A stretch of DNA of 64,000 bases from Microbacterium telephonicum (GTDB taxonomy: Bacteria > Actinomycetota > Actinomycetes > Actinomycetales > Microbacteriaceae). Position 1 is the stretch's first letter. Every line of letters begins with the position of its first letter. Under the pieces are notes generated by a model that saw only the letters and a program-made list of their open reading frames with translations, was not told the DNA's origin and searched no databases. The stretch covers positions 127,259 to 191,258 of the forward strand of contig NZ_RCDB01000003.1 in NCBI RefSeq assembly GCF_003651225.1. Reading direction: 5' to 3'. A program made the translations under genes and the position numbers. Positions 16,871 to 24,546 of this stretch are shown here, piece by piece.

Positions 16871-17638
16871 CTTCTCTCCTTCTGCATCGCCCGGCACCGT
16901 CATGCCCGGGCCCAGCACGTACGTGCCGACGCCGGGGCTGAAGGTGGAGCGGGCGTGGATCATGACGCCGTGCCGGCGAGCGTATTCGACGGCGCGGATG
17001 TAGAGGACCTTGGCGCCGTTGGCGGCGAGTTCGAGCATCTCCTCGGCGCTGACGACCGGGAGCTTGCGGGCCTGCGGCACGACGCGGGGGTCGGCGGTGA
17101 AGATGCCGTCGACGTCGCTGTAGATCTCGCATACGTCGGCCTCGAGGGCGGCGGCGAGCGCGACGGCCGTCGTGTCCGATCCGCCACGGCCGAGGGTCGT
17201 GATGTCGCGGGTGTCGCGGTTGAAACCCTGGAATCCGGCGACGATGACGATCGCGCCCTCGTCGAGCGCCTCACGCAGGCGCACCGGGGTGACGTCGACG
17301 ATGCGGGCGCTGCCGTGGTCGGCGGTGGTGATCATGCCCGCCTGACTGCCGGTGAACGAGCGCGCCTCGAAGCCCATGGAGTGGATCGCCATCGCCAGCA
17401 GCGCCATCGAGATGCGCTCGCCCGAGCTGAGCAGCATGTCGAGCTCGCGCGGGGCGGGGATCGGGGCCACCTGGTGGGCGAGGTCGACGAGCTCGTCGGT
17501 CGTGTCGCCCATGGCGCTGACGGCGACGACCACGTCGTGCCCGGCGCGCCGCGCATCGACGATCCGCTTCGCGACGCGCTTGATGCTCTCGGCGTCGGAG
17601 ACGGAGGACCCGCCGTACTTCTGGACGATCAGCGCCAC
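16352..17638 (-). CDS. lysC: Aspartate kinase, alpha subunit
   Basis: This 428-residue enzyme phosphorylates aspartate, the first step to lysine, threonine and methionine. The kinase domain begins [13 protein letters not shown] and contains [14 protein letters not shown] and [18 protein letters not shown]. Two ACT domains follow from about residue 265 and sense lysine and threonine. The GTG at 17638 is chosen because the KYGGSS motif must sit near the N-terminus. An internal ATG at codon 257 has a strong ribosome-binding site and gives a separate beta subunit. It diverges from the Thr/Ser exporter gene. Confidence 0.95.
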   Translation of the reverse strand: MALIVQKYGGSSVSDAESIKRVAKRIVDARRAGHDVVVAVSAMGDTTDELVDLAHQVAPIPAPRELDMLLSSGERISMALLAMAIHSMGFEARSFTGSQAGMITTADHGSARIVDVTPVRLREALDEGAIVIVAGFQGFNRDTRDITTLGRGGSDTTAVALAAALEADVCEIYSDVDGIFTADPRVVPQARKLPVVSAEEMLELAANGAKVLYIRAVEYARRHGVMIHARSTFSPGVGTYVLGPGMTVPGDAEGEKMEEPIVAGVATDLSQAKITVVGVPDVPGKAAEIFKIVSKSGANVDMIVQNVSAAATGRTDISFTLPKTDAPSALRALAAEQSEVGFESLIHDDQIGKLSVVGAGMRTHSGVSATLFEALSTAGVNIEMISTSEIRISVVVRGDDLAGAARVVHTAYGLDGDTEAVVYAGTGR

Positions 17639-17709
17639 GTTTCGATCTCCCGGGTGATGAGCGGCCGCGCAGCGACCGGCGGGCCGGCGGATGCCGCACC
17701 CGACGTCCC

Positions 17710-17715
17710 ATCTTA
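17710..17715 (-). promoter_or_regulatory. Candidate -10 box of lysC
   Basis: TAAGAT on the minus strand would start transcription near 17703, giving a leader of about 65 nt before the GTG. No lysine-riboswitch fold was recognised in the leader. Confidence 0.4.
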
Positions 17716-17811
17716 CGGAGCCGCCCATTCCGACCCGACCATGTGACGACGCGCCGACTACCATCGAGACAGCCGCATCCCCCTGCGGACAGCACCCCGA
17801 GTGGACCCCTC

Positions 17812-19203
17812 ATGCCGACTCCGAATCGCCTTCTCTCGTCGCTGCGGGGGCTCGTCCACGCGGGCCCGGATGCCGCGGCGACCGAGATGCTGCCGGTCGT
17901 CGACGACGCCCTCACCGTGAAGATCCTCGACCTCGCGATCCGTATCGGCGAGACGATGCTCGTCGCCGGCGCCCCGGCGAGCGAGGTGACTCTCACGATC
18001 GTGCGCGTCGCGGGCGCGTATGGCGTCAAGCCCGTCAGCGTCGACGTCACGTACAACTCCATCACCGTGGCACACCATCGCACCGGCACCGACCGGCCCA
18101 TCACCCTGATGCGCGTCGTCCGCGGGGCGGTCCCCGACCACACGAAGCTGCAGCTGCTGCAGGCGCTCGTCGCCGAGATCGCCGCGGGGCTGCCGCTGGA
18201 GGACGCGCTCGAGCGGGCGCGCCGTATCCGGCGCACCCCCTTCCGGTACGGTCCGCTCGTCGTCGTCTCGGCGCAGGCGCTGCTCGCCGTCGGCGTGGCC
18301 GTCATGTTCGGCGGCAATTGGCTCGTGCTGACGATGTCGTTCGTCGCGGCCGCGCTCGCCGCGGTGACGCAGTTCGCCCTCGCGAAGGCCTCGGTGCCCT
18401 ACTTCTTCAGCCAGATCGCGGGCGCCTTCGTGCTCACCCTGGTCGCGGCGACCGCGCCGCTGCTGGCGGCGACCGGCTGGGAGGCGGCGGCGGGGCTGCG
18501 CCCGTCGGTGATCGTCGCCGCCGGTATCGTCCTCATGCTCGCGGGCCTCACCGTCGTCGGTGCGGCGCAGGACGCGATCGACGGGTTCGCGCTCACCGCG
18601 ATGGGCCGCATCCTCGAGCTGACCACGAACACCCTCGGCGTCGTGGTGGGCATCCTCGCCGGCCTCGAGGCGGCACGCGTGCTCGGGCTCGGCATGGCGG
18701 CGCCGAGCGACGCCCTGCCGCTGGGGCCGGTACCACTGCAGTTCGCGGGCGCCGCGCTCATCGCGATCGCCGTCGCGGTGTTCAACGGCGCCGGCATCCG
18801 CATCGTCGTGGTGAGCGTCGTGCTGAGCCTCATCGGCTGGGCCGGCTACAGCGCGGTGGTCGCGGCCGGTCTCGACCCCGCCGCCGGTGCCGCGGTCGGC
18901 GCGTTCGCGGCGAGCCTGGTCGGCATCCTCCTCGCGTTCCGCCTGCACGTGCCGTCCGTCGCGATCACGACGGCGGCGATCCTGCCGATGGTGCCGGGCG
19001 CCGCGGTCTTCCGCGGGCTGCTGACGGTGGTGGAGTCGGGCGACGACACGACGGCACTGCTGACCGGGGCGGGCACGCTCGCGGCCGCGGCGACGATCGG
19101 TGCGGCGCTGGCCGTCGGCGCCTCGCTCGGCATCTACCTGGGCCAGCCGATGCGCGCGTCGCTGGATTCCGTTCTGCGCTCGCGCGCGCGACTGCGGGGG
19201 TGA
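17812..19203 (+). CDS. thrE: Threonine/serine exporter, ThrE family
   Basis: This 463-residue membrane protein has the fused ThrE layout. A cytosolic amidase-like N-terminal region (DLAIRIGETMLVAGAPASEV) and a first membrane bundle are followed by a ThrE_2-like bundle ending near AAILPMVPGAAVFRGL. About ten membrane helices are visible. ThrE exports threonine and serine by proton antiport. It lies back to back with lysC, which makes precursors of threonine, so overflow control is a sensible role. No clear ribosome-binding site is seen before ATG 17812; an upstream in-frame ATG at 17743 is less likely. Confidence 0.88.
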   Translation: MPTPNRLLSSLRGLVHAGPDAAATEMLPVVDDALTVKILDLAIRIGETMLVAGAPASEVTLTIVRVAGAYGVKPVSVDVTYNSITVAHHRTGTDRPITLMRVVRGAVPDHTKLQLLQALVAEIAAGLPLEDALERARRIRRTPFRYGPLVVVSAQALLAVGVAVMFGGNWLVLTMSFVAAALAAVTQFALAKASVPYFFSQIAGAFVLTLVAATAPLLAATGWEAAAGLRPSVIVAAGIVLMLAGLTVVGAAQDAIDGFALTAMGRILELTTNTLGVVVGILAGLEAARVLGLGMAAPSDALPLGPVPLQFAGAALIAIAVAVFNGAGIRIVVVSVVLSLIGWAGYSAVVAAGLDPAAGAAVGAFAASLVGILLAFRLHVPSVAITTAAILPMVPGAAVFRGLLTVVESGDDTTALLTGAGTLAAAATIGAALAVGASLGIYLGQPMRASLDSVLRSRARLRG

Positions 19204-19211
19204 GCGGACGC

Positions 19212-19217
19212 TAGCAT
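19212..19217 (+). promoter_or_regulatory. -10 box, leaderless type
   Basis: TAGCAT ends 6 nt before the ATG at 19224, with no ribosome-binding site. Confidence 0.5.
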
Positions 19218-19223
19218 CGGCGC

Positions 19224-19712
19224 ATGGACGCCCTGGAGGCCTGGCACGAGTTCGACGTCGCGATGCTGGGCGCCACGGCGGCGCTCGCCGGACTCGTGAT
19301 CGTCGCCGCCAGCGTGAACATCGAGGTCATCATCAAGGCCGCCTCGCTCACGGCTCGGCTCGCGTCGGCGATCGCGGGGCTCGTGCTGGCGATCATCGTC
19401 TGCGCCGTCGGGCTCGTCCCCTCGCTGGATGCCGTGGCCTACGGCTGGATCGTGGTGGCGGCCGCCGTGCTCGCGGCGCTGTTCGGCGTCGATGCGACCG
19501 TGCGGATCTTCCAGAACCGGCACCCCGAGAACCGGCTGCGCGCCGGGAAATCGCTGGTGGCGTTCCTCGCTCCGGCCGTCTACGCCGTGGGCGGGGTGCT
19601 GCTGGTCGTCGGAGACGTGGGCGGGCTCGTCTGGCTGGCCGCCGGGTCGATCGCGGCGATCGTCACGTCGCTGTTCGTGTCGTGGGTCGTGCTCGTCGAA
19701 GTGCTGCGCTGA
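19224..19712 (+). CDS. Small four-helix membrane protein
   Basis: This 162-residue protein has four clear membrane segments (about 15-35, 45-65, 70-90 and 110-155, the last one double). Its short loops include FQNRHPENRLRAGKSL. I do not recognise a family. Its own -10 box 6 nt before the ATG suggests independent leaderless expression. Its 3' end overlaps the convergent DMT transporter gene by 133 bp. Confidence 0.65.
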   Translation: MDALEAWHEFDVAMLGATAALAGLVIVAASVNIEVIIKAASLTARLASAIAGLVLAIIVCAVGLVPSLDAVAYGWIVVAAAVLAALFGVDATVRIFQNRHPENRLRAGKSLVAFLAPAVYAVGGVLLVVGDVGGLVWLAAGSIAAIVTSLFVSWVVLVEVLR

Positions 19713-20596
19713 GCCCGCCATCGGATGACGCCGCCGGTACCGGCCAACCAGCATCCGACGATCACGATCGGGAACCCGATCAGCAGCCCGACGCTGAGGT
19801 GCTCCCCCAGCACGATCGCGCCGAGCAGGATCGCGACGACCGGGTTGACGTAGGTGAACAGCGGGGCGCGCACCGGACCGACCTCGGCGATGAGTGCGAA
19901 GAAGGCGACGAACGCCACCGCCGTGCACAGGACCGCCAGCAGGATGAGAGCGACCCCGCTGCGGATGCTGGGCATCTCATGCTGGGTGAGGCCGGCCAGC
20001 GGCAGGTAGAAGAGTCCGACGGCGACCAGTGCCAGGGTGATCGTGCCGATCGCCGGCACGTCGGCGAGCTTGGTGGCGACGATGAACGGTGCGATCGCGT
20101 ACAGCAGCGCGACCAGCAGCACCTCCCCGACGGCCACGAGGCCCGGCGCGCCGGCGACGGCGAGTCCGGGACCGGCGACGATGACGACGAGTCCGACGAA
20201 GCCGAGGGCGAGCCCGGCGATCCGGGACGGCCGCAGCGCCGAACGGTCACCGCGGCCGAAGGCGATGAGTGCGGCGAAGAGCGGGACGGTGGCCACGAGC
20301 AGGCCCGTGAGTCCCGACGGGAGCGTCTGCTCGGCGTGACCCAGCAGGAGGAAGGGCCCGGCCATCTCGATCGCACCGAAGGCGAGCACCCACGGCCACT
20401 TCTTCAGCGCGGGGCGCAGCGCCCGGCGGTGCAGCGCGATCGGCAGCAGCACGAGCGCTCCCAGGAGCGTGCGCCCCGCCACGACGGTGGCCGGGGTGAG
20501 CGTGTCGACGGCCTCTTTGATGAACAGGTACGGGACGCCCCACACGACCGCCATCACGGCGAAGAGGATCCAGCCTCGCGTGGTGAAGCCGGACAT
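19580..20596 (-). CDS. EamA/DMT family transporter
   Basis: This 338-residue drug/metabolite transporter has ten membrane helices in two EamA repeats: residues about 8-140, with WGVPYLFIKEAVDTLTPATVV, and 150-290, with FTYVNPVVAILLGAIVLGEHL. The transport domain ends near residue 290. The last 45 residues are Ser/Thr/Pro-rich and lie antisense to the neighbouring membrane-protein gene. They may be non-essential read-on coding. The start is 5 bp after the recR stop, so it is probably the last gene of a dnaX-recR transcript. The substrate is unknown. Confidence 0.82.
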   Translation of the reverse strand: MSGFTTRGWILFAVMAVVWGVPYLFIKEAVDTLTPATVVAGRTLLGALVLLPIALHRRALRPALKKWPWVLAFGAIEMAGPFLLLGHAEQTLPSGLTGLLVATVPLFAALIAFGRGDRSALRPSRIAGLALGFVGLVVIVAGPGLAVAGAPGLVAVGEVLLVALLYAIAPFIVATKLADVPAIGTITLALVAVGLFYLPLAGLTQHEMPSIRSGVALILLAVLCTAVAFVAFFALIAEVGPVRAPLFTYVNPVVAILLGAIVLGEHLSVGLLIGFPIVIVGCWLAGTGGVIRWRAQRSTSTSTTHDTNSDVTIAAIDPAASQTSPPTSPTTSSTPPTA

Positions 20597-20600
20597 GGCC

Positions 20601-21194
20601 TCAGAGCACCCGTCGCCCCTCGAACGCGCGGCCGAGGGTGACCTCGTCGGCGTACTCGAGGTCGCCGCCGACCGGCAGACCCGACGCGAGGCGCGTGACG
20701 CGGATCTCGAGGGTGTGCAGCAGACGGCTGAGGTAGGTGGCCGTCGCTTCGCCTTCGAGGTTCGGGTTGGTCGCGAGGATCACTTCGGTCACCGTGCCGT
20801 CGGCGAGGCGCTGCATGAGCTGCGCGATGCGCAGATCGTCGGGACCGATGCCCGCGATCGGGCTGATCGCGCCGCCGAGCACGTGGTACAGACCCCGGAA
20901 CTCGCGGGTGCGCTCGATCGCCGAGACGTCCTTCGCGTCTTCGACGACGCAGATGAAGCTCTGGTCGCGGCGCGGGTCGCGGCAGATGGCGCACCGGTCC
21001 TGCTCGGACACGTTGCCGCACAGGTCGCAGAACCGCACGCGCTCACGCAGCTCCCCCAGCAGCCGGGAGAGTTTGGAGACGTCGAAGGTCGGGGTCTGCA
21101 GGATGTGGAAGGCGATGCGCTGCGCCGACTTCGGGCCGATGCCGGGAAGGCGGCCGAACTCGTCGATCAGGTCTTGGACGATGCCGTCGTACAT
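20601..21194 (-). CDS. recR: Recombination protein RecR
   Basis: This 197-residue RecR protein of the RecFOR gap-repair pathway has the N-terminal helix-hairpin-helix [17 protein letters not shown], the zinc finger [16 protein letters not shown], and a Toprim domain ([16 protein letters not shown]...[15 protein letters not shown]). It starts 2 bp after the dnaX stop. The small YbaB/EbfC gene that usually lies between dnaX and recR is absent. Confidence 0.96.
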   Translation of the reverse strand: MYDGIVQDLIDEFGRLPGIGPKSAQRIAFHILQTPTFDVSKLSRLLGELRERVRFCDLCGNVSEQDRCAICRDPRRDQSFICVVEDAKDVSAIERTREFRGLYHVLGGAISPIAGIGPDDLRIAQLMQRLADGTVTEVILATNPNLEGEATATYLSRLLHTLEIRVTRLASGLPVGGDLEYADEVTLGRAFEGRRVL

Positions 21195-21196
21195 GC

Positions 21197-23347
21197 TCAG
21201 GCGAACCTCGTCGGAGCCGAGTACGGCTCTTCACGCACGAAGGTCGCGCCGAGCACCTGCCGCACGACCGACTCGCCGACCCGCTCGATGCCGGGTCGGC
21301 GGGGCGCGGCCGGAGGCTCGATCACGATGCGCGCCGGGATCGGCGCGTCGTCGTCGATCGGCGGCGGGGCGTCGTCGTCGTCGTCGGGCGCGTCGGCGTC
21401 GGTGTACTGCGGTGCCGGCTCGGCGGGCAGCACGACCCCGTCACGGGCGGGCGCGACGGTGAGCACGGGCGCCGCGGCGGCCTCTTCGGGTTCGTCGTCG
21501 ATCGCCAGCGGCGGCACGGAGGCGTCGCCGCCGGGGATGGGGGCGACGGCCCACTCGGTCACCGGGGCGGCCGCGGATGCCGACGGGCGCGCTGTGGGCG
21601 CGCCGCCCACGGCGGCACCTCCACCGCCGCGCACGGGCGCGGAGGCGGGCACCGGCGCGGCGACCGCGGATGCCGGCGCTGCCGCTGCGGCGGCCGTCGC
21701 GCCGGGGCCGCCGGTCGGGCCGGCGCCGCCGCCCGGACCGGAGGACGGACCACCCCCGCCGGAGGGGTCGGCGTCGTGCCGGGCGACGTACTTGACGCGC
21801 ACGCCGAGCACCTCGAGGATCGCGCCGCGCAGGTCTTCGCTGGGTCCCTTGCCGCCGGCGAGCTTCTTGAACGACGCGACGTCGGCCTGGCTCTGGAAGG
21901 CGAGGGTGAGCACGTCGTCGGAGAACGCGACGGGGCGTGCCGCCGTCGCGAGCATCCACGACGAGCGACTGACGGGCTCGAGTCGGTGGAGGACCTCGGG
22001 CCAGGCGTCGCGCAGCTGCGCGAACGTGATCGGGCCGGCGGGGACGACGGGGGCCGGGGCGACCGGCTCGGCCGGCACCGGAGCGGCGGGCGCCGCGGTC
22101 GCGGGCGCCCCGGACGGGGCAGCCGCCGCGGGCACGACCGCAGGGGCCGACGCCGGCGCGGACGCCGGGGCCGGCGTCGGGGCGGACGCGGGGGCCGCAG
22201 CCGGCGCCGGGGCGACCGCGGGTGCGGGCGCTGCCGCGGCGATCTGACCGGCGGAGGCGAGCACGCGGGCGACGAGCAGTTCCAGCTGCAGGCGCGGCGA
22301 GGTGGCGCCGCCCATGTCGTCGAGGGCCTTCGCGACGATGTCGGCGATGTGCGACAGGCGCGCGGCGCCGAAGACCGCCGCCTGGCGGTTCATCCGCTCG
22401 AGCTCGTCGGCGGGGATCCCGCGCAGCACCGCTGCGGCGCCGGCGCCGGTGGCGGCCACGATGATGAGATCGCGCACCCGCTCCAGCAGGTCGTCGACGA
22501 AGCGGCGCGGGTCCTGTCCGGTCTGCACGACCCGGTCGACGGCCGCGAACGCGGCGGAGGCGTCGGCGGTGCCGAACGCGTCGACGACCTCGTCGAGCAG
22601 CTCCGCGTGGGTGTAGCCGAGCAGGGCGACGGCGCGGGCGTAGGTGACGGCGCCGGCCTCGGAGCCCGCGATGAGCTGGTCGAGCAGCGAGAGCGTGTCG
22701 CGGGGCGATCCGCCGCCCGCGCGCACGACGAGCGGGAGCACTCCCGGTTCGACCTGCACGCCCTCCGCCGTGCACAGCTGCTCGACGTATTCGAGCATGG
22801 GTCCCGGCGCCACGAGGCGGAACGGGTAGTGGTGGGTGCGCGAGCGGATGGTGCCGATGACCTTCTCGGGCTCGGTCGTCGCGAAGATGAACTTGACGTG
22901 CGCCGGCGGCTCTTCGACGAGCTTGAGCAGGGCGTTGAAGCCCTGCGCGGTGACCATGTGGGCTTCGTCGAGGATGAAGATCTTGAAGCGGTCGCGTGCC
23001 GGGGCGAACACGGCGCGTTCGCGCAGGTCGCGGGCGTCGTCGACGCCGTTGTGCGACGCCGCGTCGATCTCGACGACGTCGAGCGATCCCCCGCCGCCGC
23101 GGCTGAGTTCGACGCAGCTGTCGCACGTGCCGCAGGGCGTGTCGGTGGGACCCTGGGCGCAGTTGAGGCAGCGCGCGAGGATGCGGGCAGAGGTCGTCTT
23201 GCCGCATCCGCGCGGACCCGAGAACAGGTACGCATGTCCGACGCGGTCGCCGCGCAGCGCCGTCATGAGCGGGTCGGTGACCTGCGACTGCCCGATCATC
23301 TCGCCGAACGTCTCGGGCCGGTAGCGGCGATACAGGGCGGTGGTCAC
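21197..23347 (-). CDS. dnaX: DNA polymerase III subunits gamma/tau
   Basis: This 716-residue clamp-loader ATPase has Walker A GPRGCGKT (44-51), a four-Cys zinc module ([19 protein letters not shown]), Walker B ILDEAH and sensor-1 [10 protein letters not shown]. After domain III (to about residue 365) come a long Ala/Pro-rich linker, a conserved tau-like domain ([16 protein letters not shown]), a second Pro/Gly/Ala-rich linker and a C-terminal piece. GTG 23347 is chosen because [12 protein letters not shown] must be near the N-terminus; TAGTCT ends 7 nt upstream. No frameshift heptamer was noticed. Confidence 0.95.
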   Translation of the reverse strand: MTTALYRRYRPETFGEMIGQSQVTDPLMTALRGDRVGHAYLFSGPRGCGKTTSARILARCLNCAQGPTDTPCGTCDSCVELSRGGGGSLDVVEIDAASHNGVDDARDLRERAVFAPARDRFKIFILDEAHMVTAQGFNALLKLVEEPPAHVKFIFATTEPEKVIGTIRSRTHHYPFRLVAPGPMLEYVEQLCTAEGVQVEPGVLPLVVRAGGGSPRDTLSLLDQLIAGSEAGAVTYARAVALLGYTHAELLDEVVDAFGTADASAAFAAVDRVVQTGQDPRRFVDDLLERVRDLIIVAATGAGAAAVLRGIPADELERMNRQAAVFGAARLSHIADIVAKALDDMGGATSPRLQLELLVARVLASAGQIAAAAPAPAVAPAPAAAPASAPTPAPASAPASAPAVVPAAAAPSGAPATAAPAAPVPAEPVAPAPVVPAGPITFAQLRDAWPEVLHRLEPVSRSSWMLATAARPVAFSDDVLTLAFQSQADVASFKKLAGGKGPSEDLRGAILEVLGVRVKYVARHDADPSGGGGPSSGPGGGAGPTGGPGATAAAAAAPASAVAAPVPASAPVRGGGGAAVGGAPTARPSASAAAPVTEWAVAPIPGGDASVPPLAIDDEPEEAAAAPVLTVAPARDGVVLPAEPAPQYTDADAPDDDDDAPPPIDDDAPIPARIVIEPPAAPRRPGIERVGESVVRQVLGATFVREEPYSAPTRFA

Positions 23348-23354
23348 GCAGAAC

Positions 23355-23360
23355 AGACTA
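23355..23360 (-). promoter_or_regulatory. -10 box of dnaX, leaderless type
   Basis: TAGTCT on the minus strand ends 7 nt before the GTG start of dnaX. Confidence 0.5.
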
Positions 23361-23439
23361 CGGCGTGCGTCCGACATCGCGGCGCGCCGTCGACGCCCCG
23401 GTGGGAACAGCGCACCGGGGTCGGCGGTTGCATCCTGTC

Positions 23440-24525
23440 GTGGCAGCCACCCCCGTCGACGTCGCCGTGATCGGCGCGGGCCAGGCGGGCCTGTCGGCCG
23501 CCTACCATCTGCGCCGTCGCGGCTTCGCGCCGGACTCCGCCGCAGGCTCGTCGTTCATCGCGCTCGACGCCGACGCGGCTCCCGGCGGCGCCTGGCAGCA
23601 CCGCTGGGCGTCGCTGCACATGGCGACGGTGAACGGCATCCACGAGCTGCCCGGATTCCCGGTGCCGGCCGCGGATCCCGCCGCCGAGGCGCGCGCCGTG
23701 CTGCCCGCGTACTTCGCCGCCTACGAGGAGCGCTTCGACCTGCGCGTGCGGCGTCCCGTGCGCGTCCGCGCGGTGACCCGCGCCGACGACGACCCGCGGG
23801 GCCGGCTGCTCGTGGCGACGGATGCCGGCGACTGGGCGGCGCGGTACGTCGTCAACGCGACGGGAACCTGGCGTCGCCCGTTCTGGCCGGCGGTCGCCGG
23901 GGCGGCAGGGTTCCGTGGGCGCCAGCTGCACGTGCACGACTACGTGTCGGCCGAGGAGTTCGCCGGCCGGCGCGTCGTGATCGTCGGGGCGGGAGTGTCG
24001 GCGGTGCAGCTGCTCGAGGAGATCTCGCACGTCGCCGAGACGTTCTGGGTCACGCGCCGGGAGGTGCGGTGGGACGCCGCCGAGTTCGACACCGCCGCGC
24101 GCATCGCGGCGATCGCCGGCGTCGAAGAGCGCGTGCGCCTCGGGCTCCCACCCGGCAGCGTCATCTCCGTCACCGGCCAGCACTGGACGCCGTGGGCACG
24201 CGCCGCGCAGCAGCGCGGCGTGCTCGTGCGGCATCCGATGTTCACGCGCATCGAGCCGGACGGCGTGCGGATGCCGGACGGCACGCTCGAGCGCGCCGAC
24301 GTCATCCTGTGGGCCACCGGGTTCCGCGCCGACATCGGGCACCTCGCGCCGTTGGGGCTGCGCACCGCCGCGGGCGGCATCCGAGTCGCGGCAGGTCGCG
24401 CCCTCGACGAGCCGCGCCTGTTCCTCATCGGCTACGGCCCGTCGCAGTCGACGGTCGGCGCCAACCGCGCCGGACGCGACGCGGTGCGCGCGATCCTCGC
24501 CGAACGCGCACCGGTCGCCGTCTGA
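23440..24525 (+). CDS. Flavin-containing monooxygenase / FAD-NAD(P) oxidoreductase
   Basis: This 361-residue flavoprotein has an FAD-binding motif VAVIGAGQAGLSAAYHL near the N-terminus, a second dinucleotide motif VVIVGAGVSAVQLLEEI near residue 185, and ILWATGFRADI near 290, the usual layout of FMO or thioredoxin-reductase-like monooxygenases. The GTG at 23440 places the FAD motif close to the start; an upstream GTG at 23401 is possible. It diverges from dnaX. The substrate is unknown. Confidence 0.8.
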   Translation: MAATPVDVAVIGAGQAGLSAAYHLRRRGFAPDSAAGSSFIALDADAAPGGAWQHRWASLHMATVNGIHELPGFPVPAADPAAEARAVLPAYFAAYEERFDLRVRRPVRVRAVTRADDDPRGRLLVATDAGDWAARYVVNATGTWRRPFWPAVAGAAGFRGRQLHVHDYVSAEEFAGRRVVIVGAGVSAVQLLEEISHVAETFWVTRREVRWDAAEFDTAARIAAIAGVEERVRLGLPPGSVISVTGQHWTPWARAAQQRGVLVRHPMFTRIEPDGVRMPDGTLERADVILWATGFRADIGHLAPLGLRTAAGGIRVAAGRALDEPRLFLIGYGPSQSTVGANRAGRDAVRAILAERAPVAV

Positions 24526-24546
24526 CTCAGATGTCGACGCCCCGGC

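Noticed and set aside
17639..17811. Lysine riboswitch upstream of lysC
   Set aside because: The 65-nt leader is too short for the L-box aptamer and shows none of its conserved core.
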